From assembly GCA_003254925.1 (NCBI GenBank), contig QANZ01005174.1, positions 130,794 through 194,793 on the forward strand: a stretch of DNA of 64,000 nucleotides, written 5' to 3'. The position numbers and the translations under genes were made by a program. Source of the stretch: Chamaecrista fasciculata. Taxonomy: Eukaryota; Streptophyta; Magnoliopsida; Fabales; Fabaceae. Positions 23,187 to 35,198 of the stretch are shown here, piece by piece. Positions within the stretch are counted from its first letter, which is position 1; every line of letters starts with the position of its first letter. The notes beneath the pieces are model-generated. The model searched no databases, was not told where the DNA came from, and saw nothing but the letters and a program-made list of their open reading frames with translations.

Positions 23187-23398
23187 GGATGGAGTTGTGG
23201 ACACCAAACCACAATAACATAAAAATGCTCTGATTTTATATATGAATGTTGATCAATGGCCTCCACAACTTCAATCTTAAGCAAGCAATACTAACTAAAA
23301 CTTTTTGGTAAATTTCTCTTTCTCTCTGCTTCTCTTATTAGTGGTGATGTTTCCCAAAACAAGTGAAGTGAGGAAGACACAAGTCCAACCCAGCTTCG

Positions 23399-23408
23399 CT
23401 ATATAAAG
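23399..23408 (-). promoter_or_regulatory. Probable TATA box of the CCT gene
   Basis: Minus-strand CTTTATATAG lies ~215 bp upstream of the ATG at 23186, followed by a leader with little secondary coding signal. It is a plausible single candidate. Confidence 0.45.
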
Positions 23409-24180
23409 AAATACGAACAAGTTCTATATTCTCCAATTTTGCCCCTTCTAGTTTCTATATTCTCAATATCTCCTCACAAGTCAGCACTCCCCATCCTTCT
23501 CCTATATTAAAGGTCAAAACCTCATATTCGTAGTTGAAGTATAGGGTAAATTCTGTTTTAATTTTTAAAATATTTTTTTTTATTTTATTTTAGTTCTTAA
23601 AATTTTTAATTTGTCCTATTATTAATTATCATCATGATTCTGTTTAATTTTTTTTCGTTATCTCTGAGAGAAAAATAAATATTCCCCTTATTAGGGGAGA
23701 CACCACTTTTACTCACAATGAATAATAAGGTTAATTTTTATTTTTCTTTGTGCTTTACTCATTTAGTATAGCATGTATAAAAGAGAAATAGTCCAAATTA
23801 ATTTTTTAGGGTAGATATAATAATAGAAATTGGAATTCCTACAGACATTATTAGTGAAACATACTGGAAACTTTAATAACTAAATGGAACAAAAAATACT
23901 TTAGGGATCGAAACAAAGTTCACTTTATACTTCATAGATCAAAATAAGGTTTTGACTAATTATTAAATCTAAAATTCTATCAGTCTTCAAATACACCTAG
24001 CTGTAAAACTCAATATAAAGTATTGCAAATATACTAAAACTAAGAAAAAACTCATCTTTTTTATTTTTCTTAACTTAATTACAATTATCGTGATGTTGTG
24101 ACTTTTGTTTTATTTGTGTAGAACGATAAAATTATGAAATTTTTTGAATAAAAGTGGAACAGGAGAAACTTAGATGTAAA
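23409..24180. other. Upstream region of the CCT gene, no gene
   Basis: AT-rich; T-rich runs near 23573 and 23640. No element boundary recognised. Confidence 0.45.
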
Positions 24181-24839
24181 ATTGAAAACTTAAAACAAAA
24201 CTGAAAGGGACTGGAAAGAGCCTAGCAAGCTTTAACTGTGATAGCGATCTAGGATAGACCAAACACGTCTTTCATTAAGTTGGAACAGCTTCGTGATGTC
24301 TTTGACATAAGTTTGAAGTTTTCTACTCCTTGCTCCCTTCATGAGACCTATTTGGAAGCAAAACTCATCTCTCTATTGACAAGATTCATACACTCTAGAC
24401 ATGTTCGAACACCTTAAAGAGCCAACGAGATAGAGCTTTGATTTGTATCACGAACTAAAGCCAATAACATGATAGGAACATTGTTGATCATCTTAAAGGC
24501 CTTAAGCAATCTTCTTCCTTGATTTGAACTTCTTCTATGCAATGAAACAAAATTGTTAGCATGGAGGTTTAATGAAACGATCTCCATAAGTGAGTCTTGT
24601 AGTTTAATTAGGGTCATGCATCCATTGACTGGAACAATGTTTAGAAAACTCAAGATCATTATAAGCTTGTTCAATCTATATATTAATCACAATGCTTGGA
24701 CTAGGCTGCACTTGGTAGATGGAGCAACTGAAATTTCTTTCGAGGATGGATCAATTAAAGTTAGTTTTCTGATAAAATTGATAATGTTTTAATATAATAA
24801 TATATTTGACCTTACATTGTTGTATTGATACCCCACTTT

Positions 24840-25015
24840 TCTTTATATTTTTTTTTGGTAGGAAAAAAGTTTAGGTGAGTTGGACCCCGGGGGCTCACCA
24901 AGGCCAGGGCAGGCCTCAAGGCTCTATGAGCGCTTACAGAGGTACTTACAGATCGCCTACCAACAAGGCCCTCACATCGGCAGCGGGATTCGAACTCACG
25001 ACCTTATGGGTTATA
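24840..25015 (-). mobile_element. Possible SINE-like insertion with a tRNA-type B box
   Basis: A GC-rich island in very AT-rich DNA. On the minus strand it begins near GGTCGTGAGTTCGAATCCCG, which holds the pol III B-box consensus GTTCGAATCC, and ends in an A-rich tail. An A box upstream is not clear, so it may be 5'-truncated or only SINE-like. No duplication of the target was resolved. Confidence 0.4.
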
Positions 25016-25079
25016 AAATATGATTAAAATGTTAAAAAAAAAAGAAAAATAACAGAGAAGAGAGAAAGAAATAACAAAA

Positions 25080-25370
25080 TCATTGACTCTGGCAATCGTG
25101 AGTTTTCTACCTTTATCCTATCTTAGAATTTGTCATAGAAAGCGAGATCGACCTTAAAGAAAAGCATGAGATCATTTGCATAAATAAGATGATTAATAGG
25201 AGGAGCCCTTAGAGAAATCTTAATGCCCTTAATTGCACCATTTGCTTGTTCTCCAATAAGAATATCATAGAGAACATTCATACAAATGATGAAAAGATAA
25301 AGGGATAGAGGATTCCCTATCTTAGGGTCACTTTATGATAGAAAGCATCCAAAAACTCACTAGTATATAT
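25080..25370 (-). pseudogene. LINE reverse transcriptase fragment, antisense
   Basis: Read on the minus strand, the segment gives a decayed RT core: PLSPYLFIICMNVLYD-like, then ANGAIKGIKISLRAPPINHL, then IYANDLMLFFKVD. The last piece corresponds to the YADD catalytic box, here YAND. Frame changes are needed, so it is dead. Sequence 24180-24830 may be further debris of the same LINE, but I could not recognise it. Confidence 0.6.
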
Positions 25371-25654
25371 TATTATTATATAAATTTTATAGTTATATGT
25401 TATTAATTATAAATTATTTATATTTAAAATAATTATATTTTTTTATTTATATATTTATGACATCATTTAATTTGGTTGTCGATCCAACTAATTAATATAA
25501 ATTTATTAGTACATAATTCAATTTTTTTTATTTAATCACGGATCTAATTTTTAAAATACTGATTAAAACTAAGATATATATATAAGAATAAATATTTTCA
25601 TATTTAATCATACGAGAAAAATGCAAGTAGAATTTAAAAAAAAAAAACTACACA

Positions 25655-26107
25655 TAGGGATGATCATGTCTAGGGTATGGGTAGGATACTATGATACTCG
25701 GAGCCGTATATGAGCGGGTACCAAACTCAATTCTCATATCGTAGTCTAATCTCCATACCCGGACCCGGAAAAATTTTAAAATAAATTATTTTTTTATTAA
25801 TATAAAATTTATATTCATTCAACTTTTTACATCTATAACTATTAAAAATAAAAAAATAAATCATAAATATGAATGCATTAATAAAATAATATTTATAAAA
25901 TTTTTAATATTTTTTCAATAAAAAGTGTTAAAGTATTTTATTTTTTTATATATAAAAATATATTTATTATTACTAATTGATATATGGGTAAGGTACGGGT
26001 AAGATACCACCATACCCGAACCCATTAAGGATGGGTCCGGATCTAGACCTATACCCATAGGATAAATTTCAGATCCCCATTAAATATGAGTATTTTTATC
26101 ATCCCTA
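25655..26107. mobile_element. hAT-like element, TAGGGATGATCA ends
   Basis: The ends are TAGGGATGATCATG and, at the right, TTATCATCCCTA. The flanking octamers ACTACACA (25647-25654) and ACTACATA (26108-26115) agree at 7 of 8. The 453-bp interior has GGGTA/TACCC words near both ends and an AT-rich core. It resembles the GGATA-rich family in design but has different words. Confidence 0.72.
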
Positions 26108-26115
26108 ACTACATA

Positions 26116-26535
26116 CCATCATACAGTTAATGAACCTTATTACAAAATTGTTTAACAATTTTACTTTATCTTTTCATCTATAAGTGGTACATACATCATA
26201 GACGGCATCACAAACCGCAAAATTTGACTCCCTAAAGCATCTCAAATGCAACAACGTCCCTTATTAGTTATTACTGCTAATTTCTTCTTACTCTACAGCC
26301 ATTCCAAGGATTGAGACATTGGATGACTTTCCTATAAATGGTTTTATTTTTTGAATTTAATCATTTATAGATAATTTTTTATCGAACAAAATACCTCCGC
26401 TGGCTAATTGTCCAAAAACTTAATTACTGGAGCAAGTGATTAATGTGACTAGCTAAAACCTCCCCTTTTATATTTTCTTTACTTTGTATTGCTAAATTTC
26501 TCCTCTCTTGGTCGCATACCATCAATTAAAAATTA
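26116..26535. other. AT-rich spacer
   Basis: No feature recognised. Confidence 0.5.
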
Positions 26536-26914
26536 GGATAAATTACACTTTGGTACTCTGTAGTTTGACCTTTTTTCACTTTGGTAACATGTAGTATTCT
26601 CCATTAACACTTTGGAGTTATTTTGTAATTTTAAACCATTACAAATTTTGTAAAAATTACATATTGACCCCAAAATTTTTTTTAAGTTTTCATTTTAGTC
26701 CCAAGATAATATGTATCCAGGGACCTATTTGTAATTTTTGGGGTCAATATGTAATTTTTGCAAAACTTGTTATGGTTAAAATTACAAAATAGCTCCAAAG
26801 GGTACCAAAGTGTTAATAGAGAATACCATAGGGTACCAAAGTGCCAGGTTTCAAACCACAGGGTATCAAAGTGAAATAGGGTCAAACCACAGGGTACCAA
26901 AGTGTAATTTATCC
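26536..26914. mobile_element. Foldback element, GGTACCAAAGTG family copy 1
   Basis: A 379-bp palindrome beginning GGATAAATTACACTTTGGTA and ending with its complement. The arms repeat 'ACTTTGGTACC' and 'GTGGTATTCTCCATTAACAC' words. The flanks TAAAAATTA and AAAAAAAAC agree only partly, so the duplication is worn. The family recurs at 27885-28421 and 60736-61165. Confidence 0.78.
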
Positions 26915-27735
26915 AAAAAAAACTAATAAGTAATAATATATGTTTAAGTGATGTGAATGTGAGGAAGAATGGAAGATAGTGGTGCATGACGATTCATCAT
27001 CGCAGGCTAAACATGATCAAATGACAAAATATGAATCAAAATAAAAAAAAAAAAATGAGAGAAAACATTATGCAATTAAAATATGTAAATAAATATGTTG
27101 TGTAGTCCTTTCCTTCCAATCAAAACTCAAATATGTTGTGTAGTCAAATAAATTCCAAGGGAGAGAGATTTGGTTTCCCACTTTGCTGCCGTCATATCAG
27201 TGGTCTTCGCTCTTATGATTAGCTCACACAAATTCAAATTGGATATGAGAAAAGCCTCCCCAAAATAATAACCCAATAATAATGATTAAATTATACTAAG
27301 ACTATATGAATTTTAAGTTGAAAATAGAAAATATTTATAAATTTTAAAATTTGATACACAAAAATTTTTGAATTTTTAATTTTGTTCATTTAAAAATTGA
27401 ATTTCACACAATTAAATTATGTCTTTCAATTCTAAATAACTTTATTTTTTAAAAAACCTCAAAAAATTTGAAATGAGTAAAATTGAAGAATGTGTTTGTC
27501 AAATTTTAAAACTTAGGGGTCGTGAGTTAAGTTGAAATATCAAGATTTAATTGTAAAATTTTTAAAAATTTAAGGATATTTTCTATTTCCAACCTAAAAT
27601 TCAGAAATTTCTAATGAAATTTAGTTAATAATAATACATTTGTTTATGTATACATTAACTGTTTTTATAATTTCTAGCTTTTAATAAATTATTGAACAAA
27701 ATTTATTGAACGTTAATCACAATTAATATATATAT

Positions 27736-28571
27736 GGGAAAAATGTAATAAGACTCCTTAAACTTTGGGTCATTTGGAAGTAGGTCCTTAAATTATAATT
27801 TTGAAAATCAAATCCTTAAACTTTGAAGGTTTAGAAATTAGATCCTTCCATCTATTTTTTCACTAACGGTGTTAATTATTATTAGGATAAATTATACTTT
27901 GGTACCCTATGATTTGACCATATTTCACTTTGATACCCTGTTTTTTAAAAAGTAACATTTTTTTACCCTCTGGTATTCTTCGTTAATACTTTGGTACTAT
28001 GAGCTTTAATTATGTTAAAAAGTTAACAGAAATTGGAATTTTTAAGCTATTTTGTAATTTTAGCCATAACAACTTTTGCAAAACTTTTTGGGGTCAAAAC
28101 ATAATATTTGAAAAATATAGGACAGAAGATGAAATTACAAAACAGTCCCAATTGCGGAAAAATTTTGCAATCTAGTCCTATTAAGATCTAAAATTTTGTG
28201 TTTTTAAGGACTATTTTGAAGATATTTAAATATTTATGGGTGTTTTAGTAATTTCAACCTCTTTTTCTTACATTTAAATTTTCTTTTTTCTCCCAAAGAT
28301 GGTTAAAATTACGAAACATCCCCAAAAATGCCAATTTTCGTTAATTTTCTATTGAAATTAAAGCTCAGGGTACGAAAGTGTTAACAGAGAATACCACAAG
28401 ATATGAAAGTGTAATTTATTCTAATAATAATTAACACCGTTAGTGAAAAAAGGAATGGAAAGATCTAATTCCTAAACTTTCAAAATTTAAGGATTTGATT
28501 TTTAAAATTGATAGTTAAGGGCCTACTTCCAAATGACCAAAAGTTTTAAGGGGTCTTGTTACATTTTTCCC
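27736..28571. mobile_element. Outer foldback element containing a second foldback
   Basis: The ends are GGGAAAAATGTAATAAGACT and its complement. The flanks TATATATAT and TATATGTAT agree at 8 of 9. The arms carry TTTGGGTCATTTGGAAGTAG and its complement and run to the ACTAACGGTGTTAATTATTA segment. Exactly at the hairpin centre sits the 27885-28421 element. The total is 836 bp. Confidence 0.78.
27885..28421. mobile_element. Inner foldback element, GGTACCAAAGTG family copy 2
   Basis: Ends GGATAAATTATACTTTGG and the complement of that pattern lie inside the loop of the 27736-28571 element. The core has further AAAATTTTG words. Its position at the centre of symmetry means the whole region folds as one long hairpin. 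Confidence 0.72.
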
Positions 28572-29571
28572 TATATGTATTATATAACTCAAGTAAAAAA
28601 CTTTAGTAACATTTTTTCAAAGGTACACCAACATGTGTGGGAATAAGAAAAATTAATGAGGATAAAATAACTCTTGGAAATAGTGGGCGGCTTATAGTTA
28701 ACTTACTTTTTCTTTTAAAAAAACCGAAGGAAAAACTCAAGTTTCCTTTCTTACTTTTTCTTTTAACATGTCTATAATTAACTAACTAATTGCAATTAAA
28801 TTCTCTTGATTAGACTATTTTCCGTGAACTTTATTAATGTTAAATTTTAGTGAGAAAAATTAAAATTAGAATTTTACTTACTAAAATTTTGTTAAATTAC
28901 TTATAAAATCAACAAGGTTAAAATCGATTCAAAGTCGATCAAATTCAGATAAAATATAATCAATAAAATTGTACAATTTTAAAGTTTAAAATTAAATTTT
29001 AACAACTATGACTCTTGTAAAAAAAAAAAAAAGATTAAATATTCAAATTAATAAAGTTTTTTAAAAATATTATCTTCATACAATTCTCCATCATCATCTC
29101 TATCATTATCTTCTCTCTCTATCATATTTTCTATCATTATTTTCTCCATTACCTTTCTTATCGACATGTTCATTGTTACTATCATCACAATTAGTGTGTT
29201 TATTTTAATTTTTATATTAAGTTATATTGTTAATTTGCTAAGATGAAATTAATATTAAACATTTAGACTTATTTCAATTAATGAGAGTTGGATTTGAGAG
29301 AATTGTAAACATTTTTATGCATTTAAATTAATTAGTGAAAAACATATTATTTTAAAAAATTATTATTTGTGTCTAGATTAACTCTTATAATTTTACAATC
29401 TAAGTTTATATCTTCTTTTTCAATTTTACTTAATAAACTCCTAATTTTGAGAACTATACTTGACATCATATGATATGAATCATTTGGCATTAAGAAAATG
29501 GGAACAGTAACATGAAAAAAATGAGTAAAAAAGAAACAGGTTTTCCTATAATTCAATCATTTTAACATTTA
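28572..29571. other. AT-rich spacer
   Basis: Contains a CT/TCA-rich stretch at ~29087-29180 (ATCATCATCTCTATCATTAT). No gene seen. Confidence 0.5.
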
Positions 29572-30630
29572 GGATAAATTATAAATTAAGTACCTGTGGT
29601 TAGGCCGAATCTCATATCACTGCCGTGTGGTTTCAAAAGTTGCACTTTAGGTACCTGAGATGTGCGTCATTTAGCAATTAGGGTACCTGTGTTTTTGTTC
29701 CGTTAATTTGAAGGGAAAATGCTGACGTGACGCAATCTTAGCCATCGATTTCCAATGTATCTTAACTGTCGATTTCTATTGCATCTTAACTGTTGGTTTC
29801 TCTTGCATCTTAGTCGTTGGTTTCCACTCCAAGGTTAAAATCTCATTTTTGGGTTCCACTATGGGGTAAGTTTCATTTTGGTCATAAAAGCTATTTTTTG
29901 TTTCATTTTTGTCCTTAAACTTTCACATTTTTTCCATTTTGATCTCCAAAATGTGATTTTATCAAAATTTTCACCATTATTCTTAGTCATAAATTAGAGA
30001 AAAAATTAACCACAAATTTATCTCCAATTTGTAATTAGGAATGAAAATTTCTCTTCCCCTCTTTTTTAACTCACTTATTATTACGTATTTGAGTATGGAT
30101 GAACAAAAACATTAAAAAATACATAAAATAAATAAATGGGTTGAATAAAAAATATGATTTTTTTTTTAAAAAATGAAGTAACCAAGTTTGGCTCGGCCAG
30201 GCCCGATGGCTCACCCTTAGTCTAACCGGGTTGGGTCTTAAGTCCAGCCCGTGATTACTCCTATATTTAAGAGAGAAATGATTCATCTTAATTATTTAAG
30301 TTCGAAATAGCAACGTAAACCATATGAAATAACATTTTTGGGACGAAAAACGAAACAAATATGAAAGTTTGAGGACCAAAATGAAATAAAAAAATAGTTT
30401 TAGGACCAAAGTGAAACTTATACCATAATTCGTGGACCAAAATTTGATTTTTTTACTAACTCACGTGAGCACCACGTCATCATTTTCCGTTAAAATTGAC
30501 GGAATAAAACCACAGGTACCCTAATTGCTAAACAACGCACATCTTAGGTACCTAAAGTGCAACTTTTGAAACCACACGGCAGTGATATGAGATTCGGCCT
30601 AACCACATGTACTTAATTTGTAATTTACCC
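29572..30630. mobile_element. Long foldback element with GC-richer loop
   Basis: A 1059-bp palindrome. The left arm starts GGATAAATTATAAATTAAG and holds GTACCTGTGGTTAGGCCGAA; the right arm carries the complements and ends TAATTTACCC. Second-level arms (TTTCATTTTGGTC words) lie further in. The loop near 30185-30255 (GTTTGGCTCGGCCAGGCCCG) is clearly GC-richer than the arms. The flanks TAACATTTA and TAAATTTTA agree at 7 of 9. Confidence 0.75.
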
Positions 30631-30789
30631 TAAATTTTAAATGCAAATTAAAAACAGCATGGAAATTGCACAGAAGAATACAAACAAGATGCCAACTAAA
30701 AAATGGACAGATTGTATTGGAACGATTTATATGTCAGAAAAGCTTTATAAGTGGCTTAAAGCGAGGCAACATACGTGTTACGCAAACTT

Positions 30790-30985
30790 TTCGGTAGCAA
30801 TGCTCTAATAATATATACACGCAAATATGTATGTAAAATAAATAAGAAACTAAATTGTTAACTTAGTAAAGAAAGAGAGACCAAATAATAAATTTTCTCT
30901 TATTTTTAATTTCATAGACTATAGTTTTAAACATGGACGACCAGAAAGGGGTGAAGCCATATAATATAAGATTTACCAACTTTTA
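30790..30985. repeat. Dispersed ~190-bp repeat, copy 1
   Basis: Shares a block with 43365-43545: ...ATATGTNTGTAAAATAAAT..., then ATGGACGACCAGAAAGGGGT and AGCCATATAATATAAGAT. The order and spacing are kept. Identity was judged by eye. Confidence 0.7.
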
Positions 30986-33900
30986 TATTGAAAATTAATT
31001 GATTGATTTGGAAAATGAAGAACATCTTGAAGATAATGCAGCAGAAGCAGCAGATACTATACTGTTTTCACAGATTCTCTTTGTTGAACTAAGCTTTCAT
31101 TCATTTAATGCCACTACTAAGAGATGCTTCTGATTGTAAAGTTTCTCAGGTTTCTTTTAAAAATGTGTGCATTTCCAATGTCATCAAGCTTTGCATCTTT
31201 TGGTGTACTATTCTAGACTTTAGAGATAAAGAGATGAAAAGTGATCAAAAATATAAATTATATATATAGGTAAAAGTGTTTTTCTATGATGTTAGTTTTG
31301 TCTATGAAGTTTTACATTTACATTGATTTTCTCATTTTTTTTAGGCAGAAATTGATTTTCTCATTTATACTAAGTTCATTCCTTGAATTTATGAAAACTT
31401 TTACTAACTTATGATATATAATATAAGATTATTGAAAAATAATAAATTAAATCTTCACCCAAATTGAAATGCAGAATTTATCACTTATTCATTGGATAGG
31501 ATTAAGTTAAGAGAGAATAAACTAAAATATAAAATTTCGTTAATGAAATTGATAATAAACAAAATTTAGAGATAAAATTAAAAATGGATGTAAAATTAGA
31601 AAACAAAAAATATATTTTTGTCTAATATTTATTTATTAGAGAAAATTTATTATTTAATTATTAAATTTATATCGAGTCAATAAATCAATTATTAAATAAT
31701 TAAAATATATGATTTGGTCCTTAAAATATTACAATGGTTAATAATTTAATTCTGAAATTTAATTTGATTTTATATTTTTTTATCTTTAAATTTATACATT
31801 TAAAAACTAATTTAATAACCCAATGTAAATTTAGAATCAAATAACTGATTTCCAATTTCTATATATGCTCATCGTGACAGCCTAGCTAGGTACAAAGTGA
31901 ATTAGTAATCGATTATTTGATTATTCAATGGCATCTCACAGATCTAGTAATTGATAAATTAATTTTTTTAAGGAAAAAAAAGAAAGAAAGAAAGAAAGGC
32001 GAATTGAAGACCGAATCGAATCTGTGCTGTGTATGGTATTGGGATGTGTTCCCAGGTAATCAAGAAAGTGATAGACGATAGAGGGAGACAAATGCAATTA
32101 ATGGGTCGAGCAGTAAGCAAAAAGAATGCTTATTAAAATTGATCATAAACACACCCAAAATGATTCCAAAACCCCACTTTTGACCACCACAAGAACCCAA
32201 CAAAAGCAACCATTTTTCCCTTTAAAATACCTTCAACATCCTATCATTGCGCTGCTATAGATTATATATATATATAACAACATTATAACAATATGATTCC
32301 TCCATCTCTCATATATGTCATCACCCTATGCCTACCCTTATTTATTATTCCACACCGAATTAACACCCCACAAATTGAGGACATTACTTTTCACAGGGTC
32401 AATTGCTTCAAAGTTCAAAACCTATATATATGGTACTAGCTACTTTGTACTATGTTCAATGCTTTTGTTTTTGGAGCAAATTGACAGTGACAAAATTTCT
32501 ACTTCCAAAGAGGAGATGTTGATTGTTAAGGAGTAAAGGAAAGAAAAAGGAAAGGTTTTGGACGATTGAGTTATACATGGATGGATCTGTTGGATTCCAA
32601 TGATTTGAGTGAGAATATTTTGTTGATCGATGATCAAACAGATAAGTGGTATTTTATGCTGTGTCCACGAATGGGGTCGTTGTGTCATGTGTGTTAAATT
32701 AGTGGAATTGCCAAGCGTTATAAAATACAAGGAATGGACAGACAAGAAAGGAGATGATGGTGTACTAATCGATAATTAATTAATGGAACTTTAATATACA
32801 TATTAATAGATGGGGGTAAGACTGGAAAATGTGTTAGTAGTTAATTGAAAATGGTAATAGGGAAAGATTTGTAAAGATTGTAATCTTATTTGATTAAGAT
32901 TTGGGAAAATTTTGTGTAATCTTTTCTGACTTGTAATTCAGTTAGTTACCATATATTTGGGGATTAGCATTTTTAGTGGTTAAAGAAGTTACTTAGTGAT
33001 CAAGTAATTCCTTTATGACTAGGGTTTGGGATGTTTATAAATATATTAGTAGTTATCTGATGAGATATACCAAGTCAAGACACTTTAAGCATTGTATTTG
33101 ACTTTGAAATTCCTTCTTCTCTTGTATTTGTAGAGTGTGGAAGGTGTAGTTAAATTCTTACTTTGTGAGAGTGTGGGTGTACTTGGGTCAAGGGTTGAGA
33201 GAATATTGTGTGATGTAACAATTTTCATATAGTATTTTTCTCTAGTTGTCTTTTGGCAACGGTCGTGGGTTTTTTTTTCCCGGTTTGGGTTTCTCACGTT
33301 AATTTCTCTTGTGTTGTGATTGTGTTTTTTCATCTTATTTTTCTGGTTATTCTCAGAGAGAAAAAGTTATATTTATTTTTATAAATATTATTATTTTTCC
33401 CAATAAAATGAACCCTTTTGAAATGCCACACTGATGTTATTCCTCAGTGGAGAAGAAGAATTCAGCAAATAGCAATTAATCTAGCACTATTCATTTCTAT
33501 ATGCAGACGAGCAATTCGCATAGCTAGCTATCTGCCTCATAAAGCTAGTGATTGATTCTTGCTTAGACCAGCTAATTTTGGTTATTTGGTATTCTTCGCC
33601 CCCCGTTTTTTAAGTTTTCTTTACAAATATTAAATACTAAACTATGGACATCTCTCTCAATGATGATTCAAGCTTTTTTTTTGGTCAAGATGATTCCAAC
33701 TTTGATACATCACATTTTGGAAAACTAATTACTCCTATTAAACACATCAATCCTCAACCCCTATTAATGGCCATGGCAATAGTCAAATAATCAAATTCCT
33801 TTTTCAATTTGCAAACTTGTTTTGTAGCTTATTGGGTTATGAGTATTAACTATTAAGAGGGTTGAACTTTGTGAAGTGATGAATGATGAACAAGTTAGAA

Positions 33901-34521
33901 AAATGAGATGACCCAGCCAGCTACGAATGATGCTGGGCTTTACGAATGGAATTGATAATCCGAGTGGTGGACGCATAATTAACTAACCAAAATTAGAAGA
34001 GAATGTCCCAGAAAAAGTAGTCAAATGCTAGATATCCATAGGTCTTGGATATATAGCAGTAGCAGCACAGATTCGTCAAGCTTGGACTCGTATAACCTGT
34101 ACCTCACCAAATTTGTGATGGTGACACAATTAGACTAATTAGTGATGTTTCCTTGTGTCTGTGGCTCCCACTTTATTTAATTCAACTCCACTATCAAAAT
34201 GCTAAGGCCAAACTACAAATAAAAACACAACACTCGCAACTACTACTGCAAGCTTCAAAAATTGATGCGCCTTTCTGTGGGACATACATCTCACTTACTA
34301 TATTTTACTTCTTAATTGTCTTTTTCCTATCAAAATTTCTTTCTTTAAAAGTTTCAAAATTCATGCTGTGACTTCCAACATCTTCACCATTGGTTGAGCA
34401 AAACATAAACAATAAATAATGAGAATATGTTTAATCTTTTAACCACCTGATCTATATTATATTTTTAATTTCATGGTCAAGAAGCCCGTGCATCTAAAAT
34501 AATAATGCTCTTCTTTAAATG
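30986..34521. other. Gene-free AT-rich region, possible LTR-like segment at 32833-33380
   Basis: No gene found. The stretch 32833-33380 begins TGTTAGTAGTTAATTG and ends in CCCGGTTTGGGTTTCTCACG followed by TTGTG words. This is reminiscent of plant copia LTR U5 ends, but I could not find matching CA and duplication borders. The remainder is AT-rich with (TA)n at ~32264. Confidence 0.35.
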
Positions 34522-34526
34522 AGTAC

Positions 34527-34687
34527 TGTTAGTGTTGTTAGTGTTATTATGTAAGTAGTTGGGGATTTACATTAATTAGGTAGTTAGGAGTATGTATTAA
34601 ATAGGAGCTCATGACTTAGCTTGTATATATACTCTTGTATTTTCATTGAAGAAATAAGAAAAGCATGACTTACTTCTTACATTAACA
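34527..34687 (+). repeat. 5' LTR of the copia element (161 bp)
   Basis: Contains a TATATATAC promoter-like segment near its end and short GTTGTTAGTGTTA repeats at the start. It differs from the 3' LTR at about two bases. Confidence 0.95.
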
Positions 34688-35198
34688 TGGTATCAGAGCC
34701 TCCCGTTAGAATTTGGGTTGTGCTCCTCTATTTTTGATTGAGTTGTGTGTCATTCCAACTCAACAATTCCTTATTCAAATTTCTTTCCAAATCTGCATTT
34801 GTGACTCCTCCAAATCAGATCTCTTTTCTCGACTCATTCTGAATAAGATTATTCAGAATCTCGGCTTTCTCCAGCGCATCCCACCACATTTCCAGGTTAC
34901 CACTCGCCTAGGTAGGGTTTTCAGACCCAATCATCTCCGGCCATCATCTCGGGACACGCGCCGGACCACTGTGCTCGGAAGCCGCCGACCGTCCAAACCC
35001 CAGTGACTCCGCCGTCAAAGCCTCCGCCACGCGCCGCCATCCAGAATCCCGTTTTCTGCACTCGCCGGCGCGTGAGGAGTTTTCCGGCGACATTTTCCGG
35101 CGTTCTCACTGTCGTTCAGGTCGCCGGCACCTTCTCTGTCCATTGTTAGGGTTCGTTTGGCCATCTCTCACCTTTATCATTTTTCAAGTGTGTAAGCC

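Noticed and set aside
24414..24792. Frames on both strands near the LINE debris
   Set aside because: No recognisable domain. The DNA may be LINE remnant but the reading is not good enough to call.
32833..33380. Solo copia LTR
   Set aside because: U5-like words are present but no TG..CA ends with a matching 5-bp duplication could be fixed, so it is only noted in the spacer entry.
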